Shown here piece after piece: positions 35,305 through 45,100 of a stretch of 64,000 nucleotides of DNA. The stretch spans positions 186,001-250,000 of the forward strand of contig JANQPT010000003.1 of the NCBI GenBank assembly GCA_028285345.1, written 5' to 3'. Source of the stretch: Planctomycetales bacterium. GTDB lineage: Bacteria > Planctomycetota > Planctomycetia > Planctomycetales > Planctomycetaceae. The number at the start of each line of letters is the position of its first letter. Positions within the stretch are counted from its first letter, which is position 1. The notes under the pieces were generated by a model. It was not told the DNA's origin. It saw only the letters and a list, made by a program, of their open reading frames with translations, and did not search any database. The position numbers were made by a program, and so were the translations under genes.

Positions 35305-36603
35305 TTAGAGTTCTTGCGCTGTGATGATCTGATCATTGGATGACGATGCATTGAGACGTGACCGTCGGCGGCCGGGAATTGCTGCGTCAAATGACGCGAT
35401 CGTATCGACGTGAGGCGTCGAGCGAGTTCGATTTGGGTATCGCTGTCCCGGCCGATGCCGTCGGATGCTCGCGCCGCAGGAGAAGAGGCCCGCCACACTG
35501 TTGAGCATGACGTTGGAATCTTCATCGTCCCTCCGCAGCGAGGGAAACAGGCTGACGTCCAGCTCACACTCGCCGGCACACTGCGTGATGCAACCCGACA
35601 GTACGGGGTGTGGTCCGATTTCGAGAAAGACCTGGTAATCCCGGCGAACCGCCCACTGGCATGCGTCGGCGAACCGGACCGGCTGACGCATGTTTTGCCA
35701 CCAGTAATCGGCGTCGAGTGAAGTTTCCGCAACCGGATTACCTGAGACGGTGGAAATCATCGGAATCTCGGCCGGCTGAACCGAGATCGGCCCCAAAGCC
35801 GTTAGCAAACCCTCCCGCAACGGCTCCATGGCTGCGCTGTGAAAGGCGTGGGGGATCGGCAACATCTTTCGCCATTTTTTGGCGGCTCTCAGTTGAGATG
35901 ACAACTGTTTCAACTCCTCGGGCGTTCCCGCAAATGTCACGGACGCAGGCCCGTTGACCGCGGCCAACTCGAGCGTTCCGCAATTGTCCGCCAACAGGTT
36001 CCGTGCTTCCTCTTCAGAGACTGCAGCGGCGAGCAACCGGCCGCCGGTCAGGTCGTCGTCCATACAGCGGCCGCGATGGAACACGACCCGGGCGGCCTCA
36101 TGGAGTGAGAGCATTCCTGCAGCGTAAGCGGCGGCGACTTCGCCGATGCTGTGGCCAATGACAGCGTCCGGCTCGATTCCCCAGGACTTCCACAACTCCA
36201 CCAGACCAGCTTGAAGGGCGAAGATCGCTGGCTGAGCGATGGACGTCTCTTCCAATCGGCTGCACGATTCGTCACATCTAAACTCGTCGAGCAGAGACCA
36301 ATCCGCTCCGAACTTGTGAAACAGTCGGTCACAGGTCTGAATGAACTCGTGGAATCTTGGTTCCGTCCGCAAGAGCTCGCGTCCCATTCCCCACCACTGT
36401 GAACCCTGTCCCGCGAAGACGAACACAACTGGTTGCTTGTTTGGACGACAATGCATGACGCTTTCAAGCGACGGCAGCGAATGGTGAAGGTCTGCTGCAT
36501 GTCGGCGGCTGACCTCAGATCGACCGGAGTCGCCGAGGCCGAATCCGGCAAGTTCGGAGCACTGCCGGGGATCTGATTGTATTTCGGAAAGATTCTCTTG
36601 CAT
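35305..36603 (-). CDS. Stand-alone polyketide-synthase-type malonyl acyltransferase
   Basis: 432 residues from ATG 36603. Residues ~57-380 are a full AT domain: FVFAGQGSQWWGMG (62-74), nucleophile Ser152 in IGHSIGEVAAAYAAG, the charge-relay His region, HAFH (252-255; this motif indicates malonyl rather than methylmalonyl specificity) and DADYWWQNMRQPVRFADA. GQGSQWxGMG and HAFH are typical of type I PKS ATs rather than bacterial FabD. The last ~75 residues begin like a PKS post-AT linker (SLRRDDEDSNVMLNSVAGL) and then become low-quality Arg/Ser-rich sequence. It probably loads extender units in trans onto an ACP encoded elsewhere. It is gene five of the exporter cluster. Confidence 0.88.
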   Translation of the reverse strand: MQENLSEIQSDPRQCSELAGFGLGDSGRSEVSRRHAADLHHSLPSLESVMHCRPNKQPVVFVFAGQGSQWWGMGRELLRTEPRFHEFIQTCDRLFHKFGADWSLLDEFRCDESCSRLEETSIAQPAIFALQAGLVELWKSWGIEPDAVIGHSIGEVAAAYAAGMLSLHEAARVVFHRGRCMDDDLTGGRLLAAAVSEEEARNLLADNCGTLELAAVNGPASVTFAGTPEELKQLSSQLRAAKKWRKMLPIPHAFHSAAMEPLREGLLTALGPISVQPAEIPMISTVSGNPVAETSLDADYWWQNMRQPVRFADACQWAVRRDYQVFLEIGPHPVLSGCITQCAGECELDVSLFPSLRRDDEDSNVMLNSVAGLFSCGASIRRHRPGQRYPNRTRSTPHVDTIASFDAAIPGRRRSRLNASSSNDQIITAQEL

Positions 36604-36668
36604 TCGTGAAACCTGTGTATCATCGTGCGCGAACCAAGGTTCGTCGCTGAGTTGGTGATGTTCAAAAC

Positions 36669-37778
36669 TTAATCTCTGCCATTTGCACAGAGTTCTTGGT
36701 GTTCGACTTCTCTTGAATCCTGCGATGCCGCGGGCCGTGCGGCGTCGACGTAGACATCGACCTGCTGGCCGACAAACAATTGCTCGCCTGCGGCCGGGTT
36801 GAGCGCGTAGATGACTTGCAACACGCGCGTATCAACTCGCTCATTGCCGTAGCCGGTGAGTGAACGTTTCGGAATGACGCGCTGTTCGACGCGGACAAAA
36901 CGTAAGGGGAATGCGCGATCCGGATGTCCTTTGAGAAAGGCGTTCGCGGCGGACCCCGCGCGAAACCGGGGGATTTCGAGTTCGTCGATGTCGACTCTGA
37001 CGTGCAAGGTGTCGACATTTCCCATGACGACCAACGCCTGTTGAGCCGGCGCACCGACAAATTCGCCGCGATGTACGTTAATCTCCAAAATCGTTGCCGA
37101 TTCGCGAGCTCTTACCGTCAGCCGCTCGAGGGCTGCAAGCGTTTCGTTGAGTCGCGCTTCTGCGCGCTGCACTTCCGCCGCCGCCAGGCTTTTTTCAGTT
37201 TCCGACGCGCCGTTGCGGAGCAATTCCAGCTTCGCCTCGGCCTGCTGGACGTCGGCGGCAGCCATCTCCGCTTCTTTTTGCTGCTGAATGTGCGACTGCT
37301 CTGTGACGACCTTTTCTTTGTAGAGCCGGTCGACGCGCTGCAACTGGTCTTTCAAGTACTGCAGCCGGGCCGTTGCTCGTGCCAGATCCGCTTCAGCGAT
37401 CGCAATCTCTTCGACGCGGGGACCCGCGATGAGATGCTCATAATCCGCACGAGCACGGGCTCGATCAGCGCGGCGAGTCTGCGCTTCCGATTGAAGTTGC
37501 CGGTCGTCGAGCCGAAAGAGCGGGTCCCACTTGTCGACCCGCTGACCGACTTTTACGAAGACATCCGTCACAACGCCGGAAACAGGCGCCCCCAGCTCGA
37601 TGTTCTCAGTCTGTGCTTCAATAAGCCCGGCCGCAGAGACCGTCTGCACGAACGGCGACGAGGAGGGTTGCACCGGCGGTTCTTGAAGAATGTCCTGTTC
37701 TGCTGACTCGGCGACGTAGAGGATCGACGCCGCCAACAGCACAAGGCTGGCCACAGGTAATCCGAGTTTAATGATCAT
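36669..37778 (-). CDS. HlyD/DevB-like membrane-fusion (adaptor) protein of ABC exporter
   Basis: 369 residues: one N-terminal membrane anchor (LGLPVASLVLLAASILYVAE), a lipoyl/barrel-sandwich half (APVSGVVTDVFVKVGQRVDK), a long coiled-coil hairpin (residues ~95-230, e.g. ARATARLQYLKDQLQRVDRL and QQQKEAEMAAADVQQAEAKL), then a beta-barrel with VHRGEFVGAPAQQALVVMG. This is the periplasmic adaptor of DevBCA/MacA-type exporters, linking the ABC permease to a TolC-like channel. No TolC gene is in the cluster. It lies 24 nt after the ATPase gene and 65 nt before the acyltransferase gene. Confidence 0.88.
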   Translation of the reverse strand: MIIKLGLPVASLVLLAASILYVAESAEQDILQEPPVQPSSSPFVQTVSAAGLIEAQTENIELGAPVSGVVTDVFVKVGQRVDKWDPLFRLDDRQLQSEAQTRRADRARARADYEHLIAGPRVEEIAIAEADLARATARLQYLKDQLQRVDRLYKEKVVTEQSHIQQQKEAEMAAADVQQAEAKLELLRNGASETEKSLAAAEVQRAEARLNETLAALERLTVRARESATILEINVHRGEFVGAPAQQALVVMGNVDTLHVRVDIDELEIPRFRAGSAANAFLKGHPDRAFPLRFVRVEQRVIPKRSLTGYGNERVDTRVLQVIYALNPAAGEQLFVGQQVDVYVDAARPAASQDSREVEHQELCANGRD

Positions 37779-37802
37779 GTCGTGATCCTGGTTGATGTGA
37801 CG

Positions 37803-38570
37803 TTACGGGCAGGGGCTTTGTGATGGCGCGACGTATTCAGATTGAGGAAGACTCCCGGCCGGCGTGCGTTGGATTCGCTCGTCGCCCGTCACGCGACCGT
37901 CTTCGAGATGGACGACGCGGTCGGCGAACTCGAAGATCCGCTGATCGTGTGTGACGACGAGTAACGCCCGGTTCTGCTGCACCGCATGAGCGCGGAGCAG
38001 TTGCATGACGTTCCGCCCCGTCTGCTGATCGAGAGCTGACGTCGGTTCGTCGCAAACGACGATCCGCGGCTGATGCACGATTGCTCTGGCAATCGAGAGC
38101 CGCTGCTGTTGCCCGCCGGAAAGTTGCGACGGAAACGCGCCGCCGCGATCGCCCAATCCGATCTCATTCAACAGGTGCTGAACCGCCGTTCGCGACGGCT
38201 TCGGCGGCCGACGGTTGATCGTGAGCGGGACGGCCACGTTCTCGGCGGCGGTCAAAGTTGGAATCAGGTTGAACTGTTGAAAGACGATGCCCACGTGCTG
38301 CGCGCGAAACGCCGCCAGTGACCGTTCCGTCATGAAACCCAAATTCTGATCGGCCGCCTTCACGGAGCCGGCCGTTGGTTTCAAGATCCCGGCGATGATC
38401 GAGATTAACGTCGTCTTGCCGCAACCGCTGGGACCGACGAGCAACGTCAGTTCGCCGGGTAACACGTCGAGATCGACCCCGCGCAAAGCGGTGGTCGCTC
38501 CTTCGCCGCTGCCGTACGTCCGCGTAACGCCGCGGCAGGTCACTAGGGGTATTGGAGTTGTTGTGATCAT
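37803..38570 (-). CDS. ABC transporter ATP-binding protein (DevA/MacB-LolD-like)
   Basis: 255 residues, the standard size for a single nucleotide-binding subunit. Walker A is LLVGPSGCGKTTLISIIAGI, the Q-loop FQQFNL, the signature FPSQLSGGQQQRLSIARAIV, Walker B RIVVCDEPTSALDQQTGRN, and the switch His is in LLVVTHDQRI. Family knowledge: DevA/LolD/MacB-type ATPases drive type VII, mechanotransmission-style exporters with FtsX-like permeases. It is the third gene of the cluster, between permease and adaptor, and its order and spacing indicate one operon. Confidence 0.93.
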   Translation of the reverse strand: MITTTPIPLVTCRGVTRTYGSGEGATTALRGVDLDVLPGELTLLVGPSGCGKTTLISIIAGILKPTAGSVKAADQNLGFMTERSLAAFRAQHVGIVFQQFNLIPTLTAAENVAVPLTINRRPPKPSRTAVQHLLNEIGLGDRGGAFPSQLSGGQQQRLSIARAIVHQPRIVVCDEPTSALDQQTGRNVMQLLRAHAVQQNRALLVVTHDQRIFEFADRVVHLEDGRVTGDERIQRTPAGSLPQSEYVAPSQSPCP

Positions 38571-38640
38571 GATGTGATTTTGTGTTCCGAATTTGAGTAA
38601 TTGCCGTTGAAGACTGTTTGACTAATTTCGATGCCGATTC

Positions 38641-39777
38641 TTATTCACGGAAGGAGAGTGCGGGGTCCATCCGCAGGACGCGTTGAGCACTGACCAGGCT
38701 CGCGGCGGCAACCATCGAAAACACTGCGAGCGCCGTCCCGGCGAGCACCTGCCAGGGCACGTACGAAATCAATTGCGACTTGCGATTAATCGCTTCGCAG
38801 AGAAAGACCGCCAGCCCGACTCCGAAGCCAAAGCCGACCGCACCGGCGAGAGCGCCCTGTGCCAGGATCATGTAGAGGATTCGCGTATTGCGGACTCCCA
38901 TCGCCTTGAGCGTGCCGAACTGCGGCAAGTTGTTCAGTGTGAAGAGATAGAATGAGTGGGCCGTCACTGCGCAGCCGATCAGAGCGCCGAGCATCACCGT
39001 GATTGCAAAGTTAGCGACGATTCCCGTCTCGTTGACATAAAACAGCATTGTCTTCCAGGTGAATCCTTGTTTAGTCAGCGCCAGCAATCCGGTTTGGGCC
39101 TCGATGCGCCGGCAGACTTCGTCAACAGACTCATCCGGTTTCGCATTCGCCAACACGTACGACGTCAGTTTTCGTTCCGGAGGCACGTAACTGGTCGCCT
39201 GGCTATATCGCGTGTAGATGATGGGGAGCGTGCGGAATGTCTTCGAGGCGCGGCAAATCCCGACCACTTCGGCGCGCTTTTCGTTTAGCTCGAAGACTTT
39301 TCCCGCTCGGACCGGCTCGCCCGGCCACAGAATCTGAAACCCGACCTCGTCGATGATGACCGCATCCGGCCGTCGCAAGTCCGTGATGTCGCCCTGCTGC
39401 ATCTGGCGCGGAGCACCGACCAATGTCGCATCGTCGAAGCCGAGCAGAATGACGTCCTGCACAGCGCCGTCGTCGAGACGGGCACGGCTGATCCACTTGT
39501 AAAACGGGACCGCCCACTCGACGCCTTCGACACCGCGAACTTGATGCATCGCGCCCGAGGAGAGCGGACGAAAGTCGGCAATGAATTTGATGTTGGGATC
39601 CATCACCCAAATCTGCGCGTCGCGCACATCGCGGATTTGGCTGGTGGTCAGCCGCATCAGGCCGCAAAAGATCGAGCACTGCACTGCGATCAGCAGCGAA
39701 GCGAAGGAAACCCCGGCAATAATTGCCAGGTACTTCCCGCGATTGCGTGTCAGCATCTTCAGCGCGATTTGAACCAT
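38641..39777 (-). CDS. ABC transporter permease (DevC/FtsX-like)
   Basis: 378 residues from ATG 39777. One N-terminal transmembrane helix (YLAIIAGVSFASLLIAVQCS) is followed by a large extracytoplasmic domain (~45-245: IWVMDPNIKFIADFRPLSSG, GVEWAVPFYKWISRARLDDG). Three C-terminal helices (VANFAITVMLGALIGCAVTA, MILAQGALAGAVGFGFGVGL, VLAGTALAVFSMVAAASLVS) complete the MacB/FtsX/DevC topology. DevC-type permeases push hydrophobic or amphiphilic cargo, such as glycolipids, to a periplasmic adaptor. The matching ATPase and adaptor genes lie immediately downstream. Confidence 0.9.
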   Translation of the reverse strand: MVQIALKMLTRNRGKYLAIIAGVSFASLLIAVQCSIFCGLMRLTTSQIRDVRDAQIWVMDPNIKFIADFRPLSSGAMHQVRGVEGVEWAVPFYKWISRARLDDGAVQDVILLGFDDATLVGAPRQMQQGDITDLRRPDAVIIDEVGFQILWPGEPVRAGKVFELNEKRAEVVGICRASKTFRTLPIIYTRYSQATSYVPPERKLTSYVLANAKPDESVDEVCRRIEAQTGLLALTKQGFTWKTMLFYVNETGIVANFAITVMLGALIGCAVTAHSFYLFTLNNLPQFGTLKAMGVRNTRILYMILAQGALAGAVGFGFGVGLAVFLCEAINRKSQLISYVPWQVLAGTALAVFSMVAAASLVSAQRVLRMDPALSFRE

Positions 39778-39834
39778 TGTAGATTCTCAGAGTAACGTTG
39801 CTTAAAGTGGCGCGCGACCGTCTTTTCGCGGCGG

Positions 39835-41322
39835 CTATGCGGCCTCCGGCATCAGATCAGCCTCGACCTTCGTTTCCTCGGCGAGCGACGATTGAATCGT
39901 GCGAACGTATGTTGCCAGGAGGGCATCCGCTTGCTCCTGAGTGAACCGCGAGCGAGCGAAGCTCATCGTGAGGGTCAGCTTTTTCGCGTACCAGATCGTT
40001 GCAAATGAAACGGGGGTAAACGGGTTGACCGGCGGCGCTCCGTCCACCGCTTCCAGAGCCATGCCGCCGGTGTAGACCGTTCCCCGGCTGCGCGACAGTT
40101 TCGCGCGGGCGAAGACGTTTCCCGTTTGACTCAGTACGGTCGTCGCGTATCCCCGCTGAGAGCGGCGGCGCATCAACCATTGCAACGGGAGGCAGTGGCT
40201 CACCACTGCCGCGACGCGATGAAACGTGAGATCGCGGCGCAGCGCGCGAATCTCTCGCACTTCAGCGTGAATCCCAGCCAATAGGTTTTGCGGGTCGTCC
40301 AATGAAGCCGCGTCACGGTCGATTTTGACCATCGACACCCGATTGCATGCAGGGAAGAGCTCGTCTTCTTCGGGTGTTCGCTGTGTGACCGGCAACATTA
40401 CCCTGAACATGTCCGTACGGTTTGGTGCGTCCTGTCCGTGATTCCACGCGTCGATCGCGAGGAACAAATCGCGCATTAACAGATCATTCGACGAGCAATT
40501 CAAGCGGGACGTCGTCTTTCTCAAGGCCCGAGTCTCTGCAGCGGTAAACGTGTGGGTCGCAAAGTTCGAGACCGTTTCATCATTGCCGGGCGTCAACCGT
40601 TGAACGCGTCCGGAGCGGAGTCCCTCCGGCAGTTTGGTGAAAAATTGGGATACGGCACGAAATGGATGGAACAAGTCTCGTTTTTGCCGGTGCGTCTTTT
40701 GGGGACGGTCCAGGTTGAGCTGAGTGCGATTCGCCAGACGTTCGGGCTCGAGCGGCCGCAACGCGGCTTCCGACGCGTCGCCATAAACCACTATGTCATA
40801 GGCACAGAGGATATCCTCCAGGACCCGGTAGGCTCCGATTCCGTCGCAGCAGGCGTGATGAAACTGAAAGTGCGTTTCCGTCCGCTGCTCATCGCAGCGG
40901 ACCCAGATTCGCAGTCCGGTTTCCTTGCGCAGGTCGATCTCTTCTCCATGTTGATAGGTCACCGGCTCAGAGAGAGGGCTGTATTTCAGCGAGGGCAACG
41001 GGTCGTCGGCCGGTACCCATGCCAGTGTTTTGCGATTCGTGCCGGTGACATGTGCACGCAACAGGGGGTGCCGTCGGATCGCCTCGGCGACTGCCGTCAC
41101 GAACTCATCCTGCTCAACCATTCCTGAGAACGACAGGCGAATGTTGAAGGTCATCGATGACTCTTGTCCGCCCTCGAACATGTACCACTCAAATGGCGTG
41201 AGTGGGAGTGGGCCTGCGGTGGGCCAGTCCGAGTAACGTGCGTCTTGACAATCGACTGGCTCACATTTGCGCGGGGAATCATTGGCGGTCTGCTGTACCG
41301 TGGACATGACTGCGGTGTTCAA
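39835..41322 (-). CDS. Condensation-domain-like acyltransferase (PapA / WS-DGAT / NRPS-C superfamily)
   Basis: TTG 41322 is preferred because GAGGGGAG lies 7 nt upstream; ATG 41307 and ATG 41406 are alternatives. The ~495-residue protein has the diagnostic HHxxxDG active-site motif (FHFQ is not it; the motif is HHACCDGIGA in THFQFHHACCDGIG). The N-terminal half has PLTPFEWYMFEGGQESS and AIRRHPLLRAHVTG; the C-terminal half resembles the second CAT-like lobe (FRVMLPVTQRTPEEDE, NPFTPVSFATIWYAKKLTL). These enzymes form esters or amides from acyl-thioesters and alcohols or amines. First gene of the DevBCA-like cluster, so I infer it acylates the exported molecule. Confidence 0.82.
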   Translation of the reverse strand: MNTAVMSTVQQTANDSPRKCEPVDCQDARYSDWPTAGPLPLTPFEWYMFEGGQESSMTFNIRLSFSGMVEQDEFVTAVAEAIRRHPLLRAHVTGTNRKTLAWVPADDPLPSLKYSPLSEPVTYQHGEEIDLRKETGLRIWVRCDEQRTETHFQFHHACCDGIGAYRVLEDILCAYDIVVYGDASEAALRPLEPERLANRTQLNLDRPQKTHRQKRDLFHPFRAVSQFFTKLPEGLRSGRVQRLTPGNDETVSNFATHTFTAAETRALRKTTSRLNCSSNDLLMRDLFLAIDAWNHGQDAPNRTDMFRVMLPVTQRTPEEDELFPACNRVSMVKIDRDAASLDDPQNLLAGIHAEVREIRALRRDLTFHRVAAVVSHCLPLQWLMRRRSQRGYATTVLSQTGNVFARAKLSRSRGTVYTGGMALEAVDGAPPVNPFTPVSFATIWYAKKLTLTMSFARSRFTQEQADALLATYVRTIQSSLAEETKVEADLMPEAA

Positions 41323-42136
41323 TCGTCTTCTCCCCTCGCGATCGATCAAACGCGCGGCGCGCAGTTTGGGGCGCACGTTGATCTCCTCGATTCGCATCAA
41401 AAACATGGAGCTGTGCGAACCGCGCGAAATTCAGGGCTATGATGGGTGGAAAGGTGATGCCGGCCGGTAACTGCTGTCTAATACCGATTGCCGGTTCAAT
41501 AACGACTCTCGATTCGAGGTCGACAGAGAGTTGCTTGGCAGATTGGTGGGAGGTCGCTGTTCACAAGACTGACGGTGGTGTGTGCTGACAGATTTGGGTT
41601 CGTCCGTCTGGATCACGATTACTCATGAAACCAGGGCGGCTGCACGGCATTTTTTCTTGGTTTTTGCAAAATCTCGCGCTATCGCCGCCCAGCAGCAATT
41701 GACGCAACCCGAACCCGGAGAACGTCTTTGGGTGGGCTTGGCTGCACGGTTCGGCGGCGCTGCATCCACCTCCTCATATGAGCTGGACAGGCCTTTGTGA
41801 CCGGAAATCGCTCACAAAACCTGGAAGTTGAACCTGTGACGATGCCCGAGACTCGCTCCGTTCGCGTTCTCTCGCAGTGAGTGTCCTCTGCGATCACTCT
41901 TTCCAGCGGCACGACCGCATCGCACGGCGTTGCCGCCTGCTGATTCGATATCACTTTGCAGCCACCGGAGTCCGGTTGCCTTCCCGGATTCTTGCAACGA
42001 AGGAATCAGGCTTCGTCCGACAACTCCCAAATGGCGACGGCTGGGCCGATGTGAGGCGTCGCAGTTACCACTGCCGGTACTCTCGCGCGAACAGCACGTC
42101 AGCGACGGAGAAAATTGTCGTCGGCACCAGCGGCAT
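41323..42136. other. Long intergenic region upstream of the six-gene exporter cluster
   Basis: About 800 nt between the cluster's first gene and the end of the kinase gene. It presumably carries the cluster promoter (minus-strand). All open frames here are short, overlapping and without domains or ribosome sites. I see no transposase remnant or RNA gene. Confidence 0.4.
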
Positions 42137-45100
42137 CTAAGGCGCTGAGGTGAGATTCCTCACCACGGGGTGACCATTAGCGGGTAGACAGACGAGTTGC
42201 TCCGGGTGAGACGTAAAGATGAATTTCTCCTGCTGCCCGGAAAACAAGTCACCCATGTAACGGCCGGTGGATACGTGCCAGACTTTCACACGGCCCTGAT
42301 CATCGCTACTGATCAACGACCGCCCGTCAGGCGAGAATGACACGCAATTGACTGACGATTCGTGGCCCACAAGCGTCCGAATTGGGGCCCGGGAGGCAAC
42401 GTGCCAAAGAATGATGCTACGGTCATCGGATGCTGAGGCGAGCATCGTACCCAAAGGATTGATGCAGACGCTGTTGACGGTGTTTCTGTGCTTGCCCATT
42501 CGAACGGGCGGACTATTGTCCGTAAGATTGTACACAACGACGTCGTTGCGTGAGCCGAACATCAGCAATCGTCCGTCGGGCGAAAACTGAAGCGACGTCG
42601 CATTGTCGATTCTCAAATCACGCAGCCGCTTGTTCGCTGCAGTGCTCAGAACTCTAACCCTCTCTTCGCCGTCCGCGAGCCTGACGGCATAGTTCGATCC
42701 CCCCGGCGAGACGACCAATTCATGAATTTCATTGCCGGAATCAACTTGGTGGCCGCCGAGCAATTCGAGAGTTCCGGCGTCCCAGCGGCTGACACGACCG
42801 TCGTGATGGCCGGTCAGAATCTGTCGGCCGTTATCCGAGAAGTCGACACAGCGGATCGAGTCATCGGTCCGCGACACAGCCACCTCATATTTGCGTCCGG
42901 TATATCGATAGACTCTTAGCTTGGGAGTCCCGGCAACAACGACGAGTCCTCCGCGGCGTGCTACTGCGACATCTCGATCGCCATGGTGTTTTCCCGACTG
43001 ACCCGGAGCGAGCAACTGGTCCACGCGATTCTGGGTCCGATCCCAACGCTTGAGAACTCCGTCGCTTCCCACTGTGAAATACGTGTTGCCTGCACGATCA
43101 AAGACGCCAGTCCAACAGCGCCCTTGATGTGCCATCCACGAATCGGTCGGCGTCATGTCGCGGAGGGCGCGCGAAACGTCGGGACTCGCTGTTTCGTTTG
43201 ACCCTTGTTGGCCAAGCCCGCCGCCTAGCCTCCACGTGCGCTGCCTGCCGGTATGAAAGTCGGAGGTGAATAGAGATTTTCCGTCCGAAGAGAATCGAAT
43301 CAAATCCGCCGGCTCGCGCCGCGACCACACCTCGCGAGACTGCTGCAGATCCCAGATACGAATGTTGCCGGCAGGGCCGCTGTTTCCCGTGGCCAACCAT
43401 CGTTGATCTGGTGAATATGCGGCGGATTCGATGCTGCCGCTCGAATTCTCCGCATGCAGCGGAATAATCCCGGAGATCTCCCCGCTCTGCAAATTCCAGA
43501 ACCGCGGCTCCTTGGCAACGCGTTGGCAACTGATTAGGGTTTCGCCGTCGGGCGCAAAGTCCAAATCGAGCACCCGGCCGCCCTTACGACTCGGGAGACT
43601 GACGACGTGCCGGTGCTCCTTGATATCGAAGATGTCGATATCATCGTCGTAACAAGAAATTGCGGCCAAGCGACCGTCGCGCGAGACGGCGGCAACATCC
43701 GAAAGAGATCCGGGCCGGTGTTTGGGATCGAGACGCGTCAGATAATCGCCGATGCGTCGGCCGTCCTCCAATTGGAAAAAGCCGACCTGACCGCCCATCC
43801 GCGCGTTCACGAGAGTATTCGAGTCGGGGGCGATCGCCAATCCAAAGACTCGTTTGGCCTGCGTCTCGATTTGACCTTTCCACTCCCAGGTGATTTCATC
43901 CTGGTCAGACCGGCGGTAGAGATCATTGAGGACCGCGAAGTAGCGGCCGTCGGGACTGAAAGCGCAGATTTGTTTGGCAGTCTGACGTGCGTACTCGCCG
44001 AGCAAGGTTTCCTCGCGGAGGGGCATCGTTGTCGTCGTCCCGGACGCCAGATCGCGAAAGTGAAGCCGTCGCCGATGCAGCACCGCCGCGGTTCTCCCGT
44101 CTGGACTGAGTCCGCACCAGTCCACACGTTTGTCGGCGTCAAAATCCCAGCGTCTGTGCAACGTCGCCACGGCGACCGCCGCTTCACCGCTAATGGTTGG
44201 ACTGCGATAAGGCCAGTTGCGGACTGCGCCGTTCTTGTCGGTTGTCATCATCGCGGAGCAATCCGGGTGAAACGCGATGCTTAACACCCGATCGAAACAC
44301 TTGCCAATCTCGCCCTGGGCGGAATACGCGACCCCCCAATATCGTACCCAGCCGCTCAGGTGGCCGGTGATGATTGCACTGCCGTCCGGCGAAAACGTTG
44401 CGGTCGTTGCTCGGTCTCCCTCCGAGATGAAGTGTCGAATAACATTCAGCCCGTCCACTTCCCAAACAAGAATCTGCTTGTTGTGATCCGCGGACAAGAC
44501 GAGCTTCTGATCCGGCGATATCGCGAACGCGGTTATCTGAGATTGATGTTGCTTAAAACGATCGATGAGACTGCCGGTCTGTGCGTCCCAGAGTCGAATG
44601 ATCGAATCCTCACTCGTGGAAATGAGTTTGGCGGCGCCGTCGACAAATTCGAGTTTGAACGCCTTTCCGCCGCCGGTCTTGATCGTGCGAGTCGGCTCAA
44701 ACGTCTGCAAACTCCAAATCTTGAGTGTCCCGTCATCACCTGATGAAGCCATCAACGATTCGTCGGGCGAAAACGTCAATCCATTAACTTCAATCTGTTC
44801 CGTCGAAATCGAGCGGACGATCTCGCCGGTTTGAGTGCTAATTAGCCAAATTGTGCCGGCTTCCCCGGCAACAGCCAATGTCTCGCCCGACGGGGACAGA
44901 ACCGCGGTATAGATCGCTTTTTGCGACAGTGGCAGCACCGACTGGGCGTGTGTCAGTTGGCGGTGTAGAAGGGTCCATTCGACGCCGCGCGCCTCAGCGT
45001 CGGTGAAGTCCTGCACGGCGTCCTGCAGCAACTGTGTCGCCTGATACGGATCATTACGCTGTTTCGCCTCATATGCCTGCCGCATTGCCAACGCGTAAAG

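Noticed and set aside
35289-35732. N-terminal extension of the sulfotransferase frame into the AT gene
   Set aside because: Overlaps the AT gene in another frame and lacks protein character; ATG 35288 gives a normal sulfotransferase start.
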